Below, one piece after another: positions 11,444-20,330 of a stretch of DNA of 64,000 nucleotides. Position 1 is the first letter of the stretch. The number at the start of each line of letters is the position of its first letter. The notes below the pieces were generated by a model. The model saw only the letters and a list, made by a program, of their open reading frames with translations, ran no database searches and was not told where the DNA came from. The translations under genes were made by a program, and so were the position numbers. This DNA is from an uncultured Acidimicrobiales bacterium (GTDB lineage Bacteria > Actinomycetota > Acidimicrobiia > Acidimicrobiales > SHLQ01): contig CAKZVC010000012.1 of assembly GCA_937922235.1 (NCBI GenBank), positions 1 through 64,000 on the forward strand. The letters are read 5' to 3'.

Positions 11444-12355
11444 ATGGCGACTAACCCTCCGATTTTCATCGTCGGGGCGGGGCGAAGCGGCTCAACCGCG
11501 TTCCACCACGCCTTCGCTCGACATCCACACGTCTCCTGGGTCTCCAAGATCCTCGACGTCATGCCCTCCGGGGAGAAGCTCAACTCGGCCGTGCTACGAG
11601 GCCTCGACGCCCCGCTCGTCGGCGCTGCGCTAAAACGTGGCGTGATCGAACCCGGTCACCTCAAGCCCAGCGAGGCCTACGCCTACTGGGAACGCATTGC
11701 ACCCGGCTTCAGCGAGCCGTTCCGCGATCTCCTCGACACCGACCTGACCGAGAAGACGAAGAAGAACCTCCAGCAGGCAATCGAACGCCTCACGATCGAC
11801 GAGCGGCCAACACCGCTCCACAAGATCACGGGCTGGCCCCGAATGGGCTACCTGAACGCCGCGTTCCCCGACGCGAAGTTCATCCACGTCGTGCGAGACG
11901 GACGAGCCGTCGTCAACTCGATCATGCAGATCGACTTCTGGGAAGGCTGGAAGGGAACCAAGGGCTGGCGCGGCCTCGACATGACGCCCGAGCAGAAGGC
12001 TCGCTGGGATGCCAGCGGCCAGTCGTTCGTAACCCTCGGCGCTATGGAACTTTCCGATATGTTCGATGCCATGGTGGAAGCAACCGCAAAGATCCCGAGC
12101 GATCGGTTCCTTGAGATTCGCTACGAAGACCTCTGCGACGACCCAACCGGCACGTTCGCGATGGTCACCGACTACTGCGACCTCGACTACACCGCCGACT
12201 TCAACCAGTCGGTCATCGACTTCGGGTTCCGCAACACCAACGACAAGTGGCGCAACGACTTGACCGAGCTGCAACAGCGTCAGCTTGAGGCTGAGCTCGC
12301 ACGTCACCTCACCCACTGGGACTACCCGCTGGCGTTCAGCGACACCCAGGCATGA
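11444..12355 (+). CDS. PAPS-dependent sulfotransferase family protein
   Basis: 303 aa, cytosolic. The N-terminal strand-loop GAGRSGSTAFHHA (residues ~8-20) is the 5'-phosphosulfate-binding loop of sulfotransferases. VVRDGRAVVNS (~150-160) is the 3'-phosphate-binding segment. RYEDLCDDP (~227-235) is another conserved stretch of this family. By family it would move sulfate from PAPS to a hydroxyl or amine; given the neighbours the acceptor is probably a polysaccharide precursor, which is inference. The stop overlaps the Wzy-like start (ATGA), indicating coupled translation. Confidence 0.85.
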   Translation: MATNPPIFIVGAGRSGSTAFHHAFARHPHVSWVSKILDVMPSGEKLNSAVLRGLDAPLVGAALKRGVIEPGHLKPSEAYAYWERIAPGFSEPFRDLLDTDLTEKTKKNLQQAIERLTIDERPTPLHKITGWPRMGYLNAAFPDAKFIHVVRDGRAVVNSIMQIDFWEGWKGTKGWRGLDMTPEQKARWDASGQSFVTLGAMELSDMFDAMVEATAKIPSDRFLEIRYEDLCDDPTGTFAMVTDYCDLDYTADFNQSVIDFGFRNTNDKWRNDLTELQQRQLEAELARHLTHWDYPLAFSDTQA

Positions 12356-13860
12356 CGACCACGTCCTCGCGTCCAGAAGATCGGGTCTCGATCCGGGCCG
12401 AGCACGAATCGACCGGACCGGCTCCAACTACACCAAACCCTGGCGCCAGCGCGATCTTCATTGTTCTGGGAGCGCTAATCGCTGGGCTTGCCGTGGCCTT
12501 TGGATTCCAGTCGCTCTCACCGGACACCAAGCTCGTCATCCTCGGGGGAACCGTGTTGTCGGCCGCCGTACTCGGCGTTATCGGCCTCTACCGATACGAG
12601 TGGTTCCTCCTGATCACCCTCGCGGTGCGGCCGTCTCTCGACGACCTCATCGCTGACGAATTTGGAACGTTCCAGCCATCAGCGATCCTCGGCATCCTCG
12701 CGATTGGCGTTACCGCGCTGCATCTCATCAGCCGCAAGTTCACGGGCAACTGGAACCAAGTCACCCCACTTGGGTTGGCCTTCATGGCGTTCTTTCTCGG
12801 TTTCTTGCCGAGCTACATCACGTCCGTCGACCGCGGCGTCTCTCAAGCAGCACTATTCGGCTTGGCATCGGTCGTCCTGCTCTACCTCGCTGTCGAGCAG
12901 CACCTCCTCGACGATGGCCGCTTCCTGTTCAAGCTGATCGCCGCAACCGGCATCGGCATGATCGTTCCGATCATCACCGGGTTCGTTCAATTCTTCTTCA
13001 CCGGAACGCTCGACCCTGGAGGCTCGGGCCTCGTCCGCATCGACGGATCGTTCGCTCACCCAAACACATTCGCGACGTATCTCACGTTCGTTGTGCTGCT
13101 CGCCATCAGCATCATCCCGACGATGGCGGTCAAACCCAAGCTCGTCGTGCTGGCGATCGCCAGCCTGGGTGGCTTCCTCCTCATCGCAACCTTCGCCCGA
13201 GGTGCATGGGCCAGCTTCCTGATCGGCGCGCTCGTCATGGCCGCACGCATCAACAAAAAGCTCGTGCTCGTCATCATCGCTGGCTCGTTCGCTGTTGCCG
13301 CTGCGGTCCCCGGCGTGGGCGACCGCCTCGCCAACCTGACGGCGTCAACTGGAGCGAACGGCGGCGTCAAGACTGACGACTCGCTCGGGTGGCGAATCGG
13401 CTACTGGCAAAAGATCGCACCGTTCTTCAACCGCAACCCGGTAAGCGGGCTCGGCATCGACGCCACCAAGACGCAAACTGTCGAGTTCAAGGACCCTCAC
13501 AACAGCTTCCTGCAGGCCTTCCTCGAGGGCGGACTCATCGGTGGCTTTGCGTTCCTCACGCTCCTCGGCGTTGCGACGTATGCCGGATGGAAGACCTGGC
13601 AGAAGGCACGCCGCGGCGTGTTCGACTACCAAACCAAGCTCATCTCGGTCGGCTCGATCGCCGCACTCCTGTCGGTCGCTGCTCAGCTCATCACCGAGAA
13701 CGTCCTCCTCAACACCATCGTCTGGTGGTACCTCAACATCGCCCTCGCGTACCTCGCAGTACTTACGTGGGGCAAGCGAAAGGTTCCCGAACCGAACTAC
13801 TCCCAGCTCGCCCTCCCATCAGGCCTCGATCGACGCCAACCCGCTGAAAGCCCCACATGA
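12352..13860 (+). CDS. O-antigen polymerase/ligase-like membrane protein (Wzy/WaaL superfamily)
   Basis: 502 aa with about 10-12 membrane segments. The conserved Wzy_C-type region HNSFLQAFLEGGLIGG (~383-398), preceded by a large extracytoplasmic loop, is the hallmark of the O-antigen ligase/polymerase superfamily. It would join repeat units, or ligate the finished chain, on the outer membrane face. It overlaps both neighbours by 4 nt (ATGA at each end), binding it tightly to the sulfotransferase and GT2. Polymerase versus ligase cannot be decided from sequence. Confidence 0.85.
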   Translation: MTTTSSRPEDRVSIRAEHESTGPAPTTPNPGASAIFIVLGALIAGLAVAFGFQSLSPDTKLVILGGTVLSAAVLGVIGLYRYEWFLLITLAVRPSLDDLIADEFGTFQPSAILGILAIGVTALHLISRKFTGNWNQVTPLGLAFMAFFLGFLPSYITSVDRGVSQAALFGLASVVLLYLAVEQHLLDDGRFLFKLIAATGIGMIVPIITGFVQFFFTGTLDPGGSGLVRIDGSFAHPNTFATYLTFVVLLAISIIPTMAVKPKLVVLAIASLGGFLLIATFARGAWASFLIGALVMAARINKKLVLVIIAGSFAVAAAVPGVGDRLANLTASTGANGGVKTDDSLGWRIGYWQKIAPFFNRNPVSGLGIDATKTQTVEFKDPHNSFLQAFLEGGLIGGFAFLTLLGVATYAGWKTWQKARRGVFDYQTKLISVGSIAALLSVAAQLITENVLLNTIVWWYLNIALAYLAVLTWGKRKVPEPNYSQLALPSGLDRRQPAESPT

Positions 13861-14756
13861 CCTCCGCCTCCCCCCGCCTATCCATCGGCGTGCCCGTCTA
13901 CAACGGTGAAGACTTCATCGCTGAAGCCATTCGCAGCCATCTCGAACAAGACTTCACCGACTTCGAGCTCGTGGTCTCGGACAACTGTTCTGACGACGGC
14001 ACCGCTGACATCGTCAACGAGTTCGTCAACGCCGACTCACGAGTGAGCTACAGCCGCAACGACACCAACGTTGGCGGACCGGCCAACTTCAACCGGCTCT
14101 TCCGGCTCACGAGCGGAGAGTTGTTCCGTTGGGCTGCCGCCGACGACCGCATCGAACCCGGATATCTGTCGAAAGTCATCGCCATGATGGACGCCGACCG
14201 CGACATCGTCATCGGGCACTCCGACGCGCTCCTCATCGACCCCAAAAGCGAACCGATGCTTGAAATGGACCAGGGCTTCCTCGGCGGCGATGGGTTTATG
14301 GAAGCCATCAAGCTGAAGGCACCAGCGGGTGACGATCGTTTCCACGCGCCGCACCCACACCAACGCATCGACGCCGTCATCAACAACAACCATCGCAACT
14401 TCTACATCTTCGGAATCATGCGCCGGACGACCATGATGCAGACACGCCTCCACGGCGCGTTCTATGGAGGCGACCGCACGCTCCTCGTCGAGATGGCCAT
14501 GCGCGGCACCTTCCGCAAAGTCCCCGAGCCACTCTTTGCTTCTCGCAGCCACTCGACCAACGCCAGCCGCAGCGGCATGAACATGGACGCCCTGAAGGAA
14601 CACGGCGCTCAGGACCTGTCGTTCGCCGGCCAAGTTATGAAGGGCTACATCAACGGCGTGCGCGCCGCTCACGTGTCCAAGGCCGACGAGATCAAATGCC
14701 TCGGCATCATTGCGAAGAAGTTCAAGCAGCCAACCCGCATGCTTCGGGGCTGGTAA
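13857..14756 (+). CDS. Glycosyltransferase family 2 (GT-A fold)
   Basis: 299 aa. The N-terminus has SIGVPVYNGEDFIAEAI and the DNCSDDGTADI nucleotide-binding signature of GT2 enzymes, followed by AAADDRIEP carrying the DD metal-binding residues. It lacks membrane segments apart from a possible C-terminal amphipathic region. It likely adds a sugar to the lipid-linked repeat unit in the cytoplasm. It is last in the 10.2-14.8 kb operon and is followed by a hairpin. Confidence 0.88.
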   Translation: MTSASPRLSIGVPVYNGEDFIAEAIRSHLEQDFTDFELVVSDNCSDDGTADIVNEFVNADSRVSYSRNDTNVGGPANFNRLFRLTSGELFRWAAADDRIEPGYLSKVIAMMDADRDIVIGHSDALLIDPKSEPMLEMDQGFLGGDGFMEAIKLKAPAGDDRFHAPHPHQRIDAVINNNHRNFYIFGIMRRTTMMQTRLHGAFYGGDRTLLVEMAMRGTFRKVPEPLFASRSHSTNASRSGMNMDALKEHGAQDLSFAGQVMKGYINGVRAAHVSKADEIKCLGIIAKKFKQPTRMLRGW

Positions 14757-14774
14757 CGCGCAACAAACTGAGGC

Positions 14775-14801
14775 GGTCCCTGCCCTTCCCTGGCAGAGAC
14801 C
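14775..14801 (+). terminator. Hairpin after the GT2 gene
   Basis: GGTC (14775-14778) plus CTGCC (14780-14784) pair with GGCAG (14792-14796) plus GACC (14798-14801), with one mismatch and a 7-nt loop. It begins 18 nt after the GT2 stop. A clear U-run is absent. Confidence 0.5.
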
Positions 14802-15005
14802 ACCCCAGCTCATCGCATCAAACACATGACGGAAACCTGTGTTGATTTTCATCGCCGCCCGAGACGGGAGCCGGGCGAACGATCACGGGGCGAACCCGCT
14901 TCTTGCCATTCGGACCTACGATCATTTCATGAAGTGAACAGGCGAATTCACCCCAACCTTGGGAAGTGATTTCACGGATCCGACTTGGGCATCTACCGTT
15001 GGCGA

Positions 15006-15527
15006 ATGCCGATCTATACCCTCGGGGACGACTGGGAACCACAGATCCATCCTGATGCCTTTGTACACCCTGAAGCTGTGCTCATTGGGCGCGTGATTTT
15101 GGGTGCGAACTCGTCGGTCTGGCCGGGCGCAGTTATCCGCGCTGACGACAACACCATCGCCATCGGCGATCGCACCTCGATCCAGGACGGAGCCGTCCTG
15201 CACTGCACACACGAGTGGGCCACAACCATCGGGAACGACTGCACGATCGGCCACAACGCCCATCTTGAAGGCTGCACGCTCGAAGACGCCTCGCTCGCAG
15301 GCTCGGGCTCGGTCATCCTCCACGGCACTGTCGTGTCGAGCGGTGCCCTTGTCGGAGCAAACGCCTTGGTCCCGGGCGGCCGAACAATCCCTCCCAACGC
15401 AATGGCGCTCGGTGTACCGGCCAAGATCCGCGAAGATGCGAACTCCGTCGAGCTCAACCTCTTGAACTCAGCAAGCTACGTTGAACGCAGTGCCCGCTAC
15501 GCCGCCTCCATGCGTCGGATCGACTGA
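15006..15527 (+). CDS. Gamma-carbonic-anhydrase-like left-handed beta-helix protein
   Basis: 173 aa built from hexapeptide repeats (IGRVILGANSSVWPGAVI and similar), typical of the LbH fold. The metal-site pattern of the gamma-CA/YrdA family is visible: His in VLHCTH, and both His of IGHNAHLEGC. Such proteins form trimers with metal sites at subunit interfaces. Members of this family are often of unknown physiological role and not proven carbonic anhydrases. The start is the ATG at 15006 (MPIYTLGDD); an in-frame TTG 21 nt upstream is less likely. It lies between the GT2 and DUF1972/GT4 genes with its own 250-bp leader. Confidence 0.85.
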   Translation: MPIYTLGDDWEPQIHPDAFVHPEAVLIGRVILGANSSVWPGAVIRADDNTIAIGDRTSIQDGAVLHCTHEWATTIGNDCTIGHNAHLEGCTLEDASLAGSGSVILHGTVVSSGALVGANALVPGGRTIPPNAMALGVPAKIREDANSVELNLLNSASYVERSARYAASMRRID

Positions 15528-15645
15528 CGGAACACACTGTGCTCCGTAGGCGATTCGACCTAGTCCAATTGAGTCCTCTGTCCTCTCGGCAGTCGGCACC
15601 CAGCCACGTACTTTCAATGGTTACGTCGATTTCATTGGATCCAGA

Positions 15646-16809
15646 GTGATAAAGCGCCGGAAGACAGACAGTTTGCGAATTGCCATGGTTGGCACTCGCG
15701 GCATGCCCGCGAACTACGGCGGTGTCGAGACCGTGGTCGACGTGCTCGCCCGTCAGCTCGTCGCACGAGGCCACGAAGTCACCGTGTTCTGCCGGTCCGA
15801 GGACTACGACCAGCACCCACCAATGATCGACGGCGTCAAGCTCGTCTACCTCCCCGCATCGAAGTCGCCAGGAATCGGCGCAATGATCCACGCACTCCGT
15901 GCCGCGGTCTACTGCATTGGCCGCGACTTCGACGTCATCCACTTCCACGCACTCGGCCCGGGAATGATGTCGGTTATTTCCCGCCTGCTGACCAAGTCGA
16001 CCGTGCTCGTCACCGTCCATGGCCGCGACGACAAGCGCGACAAGTGGGGCCGTGGTACCCGCATGATCCTGCGCTTTGCTGCGACCATCTCGGCCCGTGT
16101 CCCCCACTCGACACTTGTGGTCTCGCAAGGCCTCGCAGACGAGTACGCAGACGAGTTCCGCCGCAGCACCACGGTCGTTCCGAACTCGACCCACCCCATT
16201 CCCGAGGTCGCCGCAGGCTCGACCCTCGAGCGCTACGGACTTGACCCACAGCGCTACTTCGTGTCCGTTGGACGCCTCGTGCCCGAGAAGGCCCCGCACG
16301 AGACTGTGCAGGCCTACAACGCCGCTATGACCGACATGCCGTTGGTCATCATCGGCGGCGCGGCAGGCACCGAAAGCTACGTCGATCATCTCCACGAGCT
16401 CGCGGCAGGCAACGACAAGATCATCTTCACCGGACCGCTGTACGGCGATGAGCTCGCCGAGATGCTCACCAACGCCGGCGCGTTCGTGACGTCCTCGCAC
16501 CTCGAAGGGCTCCCTACAGCATTGATCGAAGCCGGCCGTGCCGCACTTCCGATCATCGCCAGCGACATTCCGCCGCACTGCGAGATCCTCAACACCACCA
16601 CTGGCTCGGACGGACGACGCGTCTACCCAACCGGCGACACGTCAGCGCTCGCCGAGCTATTCGGGCTCATCGAGCTCGGTCATGGCGAGGAACTCTTCGG
16701 AGCCAAGATGCTCGCCTCCGAGCTCGACGATCGGTACGCGCCACGTCGCACTGGCGAAGTGCACGAACACGCCTACGTCTCAGCCATCGCCAACCGCCAC
16801 CGCCGGTAG
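15646..16809 (+). CDS. DUF1972/GT4 glycosyltransferase (rhamnosyltransferase-like)
   Basis: 387 aa. Residues ~10-35 (RIAMVGTRGMPANYGGVET) are the diagnostic N-terminal motif of DUF1972, found in GT4 enzymes of exopolysaccharide synthesis such as WchF-type rhamnosyltransferases. The C-terminal half has the GT4 phrases SVGRLVPEKAPHE and SSHLEGLPTALIEAGR (E-x7-E). The GTG at 15646 has GGA about 7 nt upstream. Specific sugar unknown. It is the last gene before the right-hand repeats. Confidence 0.88.
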   Translation: MIKRRKTDSLRIAMVGTRGMPANYGGVETVVDVLARQLVARGHEVTVFCRSEDYDQHPPMIDGVKLVYLPASKSPGIGAMIHALRAAVYCIGRDFDVIHFHALGPGMMSVISRLLTKSTVLVTVHGRDDKRDKWGRGTRMILRFAATISARVPHSTLVVSQGLADEYADEFRRSTTVVPNSTHPIPEVAAGSTLERYGLDPQRYFVSVGRLVPEKAPHETVQAYNAAMTDMPLVIIGGAAGTESYVDHLHELAAGNDKIIFTGPLYGDELAEMLTNAGAFVTSSHLEGLPTALIEAGRAALPIIASDIPPHCEILNTTTGSDGRRVYPTGDTSALAELFGLIELGHGEELFGAKMLASELDDRYAPRRTGEVHEHAYVSAIANRHRR

Positions 16810-16864
16810 GTCGCCGAGATCCCACGCTGTCGGTCCGTCACGGCCGGTCGCAAGGGCCTGTGTC

Positions 16865-16978
16865 AAAAGCCGCGCGATGACCGAGAGGGTCTGACCCCAA
16901 AAGCCGCGCGATGACGGAGAGGGTCTGACCCCAAAAGCCGCGCGATGACCGGGAGGGTCTGACCCCAAAAGCCGCGCG
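16865..16978 (-). repeat. Tandem 34-bp repeat (3 full units plus a partial)
   Basis: Units start at 16865, 16899 and 16933, with 12 nt of a fourth at 16967. Each reads AAAAGCCGCGCGATGACC, then GAGAGGGTCTGACCCC, with one to two differences between units. On the minus strand each unit contains the near-palindrome GGGTCAGACCC. A further single copy lies at 20938-20973. The array is non-coding. Confidence 0.92.
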
Positions 16979-16988
16979 CTGGTTTCCA

Positions 16989-17107
16989 CCGCCTCGGGCG
17001 CCCAGGCTGCGTGCCGCTTGAACGCTCCCCCTGATAGGGAGTGGCATCGCTTCAGGACCGTGCCGCCAAAATCGGCGACGAAGTCGCTGGCGGCTAAGGC
17101 CTGGAGC
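16989..17107 (-). repeat. Right copy of 119-bp inverted repeat
   Basis: Reverse complement of 7388-7506 with one mismatch. On the minus strand it starts inside the TAG stop codon of the MBL-fold gene, so both copies stand directly 3' of a gene in the same relative orientation. It is separated from the 34-bp tandem array by 10 bp. Confidence 0.92.
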
Positions 17108-17937
17108 TAGAAGCTGAGCTTTAGGCCTTCAGCTGCGGCTACTACTTCGCAGCTCTCGCTTGCTGCTTGGGTTTCGGCGAGCATGGCTTCTACCTGATCG
17201 TCGCCGTGGAGCGGATCGTGGTGGAACAGTGCGAGGTTCTTTGCGCCGCAGGTCTCGGCAACGCTAAGGGCGTAGGCCGGTGTGCAGTGTCCCCAGTCCT
17301 GGCGCTTGGCGAGGAGCTCCGGGGTGAACTGTGCATCGTGGATCACGAGATCGACGCCATCGACCAGTTCACGGACACCGTCTGCGATTGACGACGCATC
17401 GGCCGGCTGCTGGTGGTCGGGAATGTACGCCACCGAGAAATCGTCCCACTCGATGCGGTAGCCGTTGGTATAGCCCGAGTGCGGAACTGGACGAGCAGTA
17501 ATCGTCGCTCCGTCAACCTCGATCGACTCTTCGATCAGATTCGAGAATGCGAGGTTGCCGGGCAGCGTGTCGAGTGCGACCGGAAAATACGGCGGGCGCA
17601 CAAAACCAGAAAGTGCCTCCTCGAACGGCGTATCGCCGTCGGGAGGCCCGTAAAGGGTTGCGGTGGAGTCAGCGTTGAGGATCTGCGGGAAGAATGGCAG
17701 CCCCTGGACGTGGTCCCAGTGGAGGTGACTTATGAGTACGGTGCCGTCGAAAGACTCGGTGCCCATGTCGAGGCCAAAGAAACGAAGCCCAGTGCCTGCG
17801 TCGCAGATGATCGGCTTCTCGCCATCACGCTGCACGACGACGCACGAAGTGTTTCCGCCGACGCGGGCCATGGAACTGCAGTGACACGGCGTTGAGCCAC
17901 GGACGCCATAAAAGGACACCGTCACACCAGCCTGCAT
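17107..17937 (-). CDS. MBL-fold metallo-hydrolase
   Basis: 276 aa, no signal peptide. Early residues YGVRGSTPCHCSSMARVGGNTS match the phosphodiesterase-like/RNase Z-like MBL subgroup that often opens with a GVRGS motif. The metal-binding motif SHLHWDHVQG (HxHxDH, ~90-99) is intact, with later His/Asp (VIHDAQFTPE, ALFHHDP). It probably hydrolyses a phosphodiester or related ester; substrate unknown. The ATG start has AGGGG 5-6 nt upstream. Its stop abuts the 119-bp repeat. Confidence 0.85.
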   Translation of the reverse strand: MQAGVTVSFYGVRGSTPCHCSSMARVGGNTSCVVVQRDGEKPIICDAGTGLRFFGLDMGTESFDGTVLISHLHWDHVQGLPFFPQILNADSTATLYGPPDGDTPFEEALSGFVRPPYFPVALDTLPGNLAFSNLIEESIEVDGATITARPVPHSGYTNGYRIEWDDFSVAYIPDHQQPADASSIADGVRELVDGVDLVIHDAQFTPELLAKRQDWGHCTPAYALSVAETCGAKNLALFHHDPLHGDDQVEAMLAETQAASESCEVVAAAEGLKLSF

Positions 17938-18126
17938 TCCGTCCCCTTTTCACCGCTTGCTCGTAGTTGCGTACGACCCGAACGTCGCAGATTCCCATCG
18001 ACGTTTCCGTTGGTTCTATGAGAATACGACCCAAGAAGACCGCGCGGGAGGCTGTGTGACGAACTTGACGCGCACGGTAGTGACGGTCACCTTTTCCTGA
18101 AAGCGCTTACATGCGGTCACAAGTCG

Positions 18127-19041
18127 CTATGGAAGCGCAAGCATCCCGTCGTTATCAACAACCATTCCGTCGCGAAGAAGCGACTTCAGCACTCGCTCTA
18201 CTCGCTCCGGATCATCGACAAACCCAAACACCTTCGCCACATCTGCGACGGCGACTGACTCGGCACGCAGCCGTCGAACCAGCTCGCCACGAGCTTCGCG
18301 GTCTGACCCCACAAACGTCGACTGCTTCGTGCTCACACCAGCTGAACCAACTGCGGGATCGGCTCCTACGCCAGCCCATCCGCACACACTTCGCGCCGGA
18401 CACGCCGAACAGCCGGGCGACCGCTTGGTGCACACGCTCGCGCCGAAGTCCAGAATCGCCTGGTTCCATTCCCACCCCGCTCCTGGAGGGACCAGGCCAT
18501 CGGCGAGCGTCTGGGCTGTCTTGGGCAACAGCGTTTCGTTCCGCAGACGAGCGAGCACCCGACCGACGTTGGTGTCGACTACCGCCACGTCATCTTCGAA
18601 GGCGAACGCCATGACGGCGCGGGCCGTGTACGGGCCGATGCCGGGCAGGGCGAGCAACTCCGCAAGCGTTTTGGGAAACTCGCCACCGTGGTGAGCCACA
18701 ACAACCTGGGCACATCGGTGCAGGTTCAGCGCTCGCCGGTTGTACCCCAGCCCATCCCATAGCTCGATCAGCTCTCCAGCCGACGCCTCCGCAGCTGACA
18801 ACACGGTCGGGAAACGCTCGAGAAACGCCTCCCACTTCGGGATCACCCGGTCGACCTGCGTTTGCTGGGCCATCACTTCACTGACCAGAACCTCCCACGG
18901 ATCTCGTGACGCCCTCCACGGCAGGTCACGAGCAACGTCGGGCCACCATGCACGCACGACGTCAACAAACCTGGCTAAGGCTGGGTCATCGGCGTACAGC
19001 TCGAGAGAAGAAGAATCGGACAAGTCGCCAGATTGCCACAC
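18127..19041 (-). CDS. mutY: A/G-specific adenine DNA glycosylase MutY
   Basis: 304 aa. It removes adenine mispaired with 8-oxoguanine in base-excision repair. Seen: catalytic Glu55 in SEVMAQQTQV, helix-hairpin-helix LPGIGPYTARAV (132-143), catalytic Asp156 in VVDTNVGR, and the [4Fe-4S] cluster loop Cys204-x6-Cys211-x2-Cys214-x5-Cys220. The C-terminal NUDIX-like 8-oxoG recognition domain is absent or very short, as in the ~300-aa mycobacterial-type MutY. The GTG start at 19041 is the best available but has no strong ribosome-binding site. It is divergent from the aminotransferase gene. Confidence 0.93.
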   Translation of the reverse strand: MWQSGDLSDSSSLELYADDPALARFVDVVRAWWPDVARDLPWRASRDPWEVLVSEVMAQQTQVDRVIPKWEAFLERFPTVLSAAEASAGELIELWDGLGYNRRALNLHRCAQVVVAHHGGEFPKTLAELLALPGIGPYTARAVMAFAFEDDVAVVDTNVGRVLARLRNETLLPKTAQTLADGLVPPGAGWEWNQAILDFGASVCTKRSPGCSACPARSVCGWAGVGADPAVGSAGVSTKQSTFVGSDREARGELVRRLRAESVAVADVAKVFGFVDDPERVERVLKSLLRDGMVVDNDGMLALP

Positions 19042-19103
19042 CTCACGAGCGGGCGGTCGCAGCCGATGGGACTAGGTCAAACGACTCCCCTTCGGAGGCC
19101 CAC

Positions 19104-20330
19104 GTGTTCACCCCAGCTGCTCCCGCCGAGCGAATCCACCTCTCTGCTCCCCACATGTCGAACCGCGAGCGCGAGTCACTCTTGTCGGCATTCGATTCGA
19201 ACTGGATCGCGCCTGTTGGTCCGGCACTCGAAGAATTCGAAGCCCGAGTCAGCTCGATTGCTCGCAGCGAAGATGCCGTCGCCGTCTCGAGCGGCACCGC
19301 TGCGTTACACCTGGCTCTCCTTGTGATGGACATCGGCCCAGGCGACGTCGTGTTGTGCCCTTCGGTCACGTTCGTGGCCGCGGCCAACGTCATCAGCTAC
19401 GTCGGCGCCACTCCTCATCTGGTCGACTGCGACCCAATCAGCGGCAACGTCGACCCCGAGTCACTCGTTTACGCGCTGGCGACGCTTGCGTCCCGTGGAC
19501 ACAAGCCAGCAGCACTGATCGCTGTCGACCTGTACGGCATGTGCGCCGATTACACGACGATCGCTGCAGTATGTAACCGCTACGGCGTGCCGATAATCGA
19601 GGACGCGGCCGAGGCGATCGGGGCAACGCACGCCGGCCAACCTGCCGGATCCTTCGGAACGCTCGGCGTGTTCAGCTTCAACGGCAACAAACTCGTCACC
19701 ACTGGCGGTGGCGGCGCGCTCGTTGGCCCGACCGAACTCCTGTCGCGCGCCCGCCACCTCGCTGGGCAGGCCCGACTTCCCGTTCGCCACTTCGAGCACG
19801 ATGCGATCGGCTACGCCTATCGCCTGTCGAACATCTCCGCGTCGATCGGCAATGCCCAACTCACCCGTCTCGATTCGATGATGAACCGCACCCGCGAGAT
19901 CTACGGCCGCTACCTCGACGAGCTCGGCCCGATCGCTGGTGTTTCGTTCTCCTCCCAAGCCGAGAATGGCTTGGGGAACTGCTGGCTCACCGTTGCCCAC
20001 CTCGACCAGTCTCTGCACCCCACACCAAGCGCCGTTTGCGATGCCCTGGCCGAGCACAACATCGAAGCTCGCCCAACGTGGAAGCCCATGCACTTACAGA
20101 AGGTCTATGCCGAAACCGGTCGTACTGGTGGCCGTGGTAGCGAAGCGCACTACGCAACCGGACTGTGTCTGCCAAGCGGATCGTCGATGACCGAAGCTGG
20201 CCAGTCGCGCGTTATCGCTGCGTTCACGTCGGCCCTTGAGGCTGCGCCAGTGATCGACATCGCCGATCGAATCGAACTTACTGACGAGCTATCTCTGCAA
20301 CATCAGGACAGTCGGGCGACCACGTCGTAA
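19104..20330 (+). CDS. DegT/DnrJ/EryC1/StrS-family PLP aminotransferase
   Basis: About 408 aa. It aminates keto-sugar nucleotides for glycan synthesis. Family marks include SSGTAALHLAL, PSVTFVAAANVI, EDAAEAIGATHAG, and SFNGNKLVTTGGGG, which contains the Lys that binds PLP. The open frame extends to 18906, but the GTG at 19104 has GGAGG exactly 5 nt upstream and starts just before the conserved IHLSAPHM, so it is chosen. Together with the glycosyltransferases at 7.7-16.8 kb it suggests an amino sugar in the polysaccharide. The 3' end overlaps the convergent gene by 53 nt. Confidence 0.9.
   Translation: MFTPAAPAERIHLSAPHMSNRERESLLSAFDSNWIAPVGPALEEFEARVSSIARSEDAVAVSSGTAALHLALLVMDIGPGDVVLCPSVTFVAAANVISYVGATPHLVDCDPISGNVDPESLVYALATLASRGHKPAALIAVDLYGMCADYTTIAAVCNRYGVPIIEDAAEAIGATHAGQPAGSFGTLGVFSFNGNKLVTTGGGGALVGPTELLSRARHLAGQARLPVRHFEHDAIGYAYRLSNISASIGNAQLTRLDSMMNRTREIYGRYLDELGPIAGVSFSSQAENGLGNCWLTVAHLDQSLHPTPSAVCDALAEHNIEARPTWKPMHLQKVYAETGRTGGRGSEAHYATGLCLPSGSSMTEAGQSRVIAAFTSALEAAPVIDIADRIELTDELSLQHQDSRATTS

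Noticed and set aside
16865-16978. CRISPR array
   Set aside because: The 34-bp units are directly joined with no variable spacers, there are only three, and no cas genes are present.
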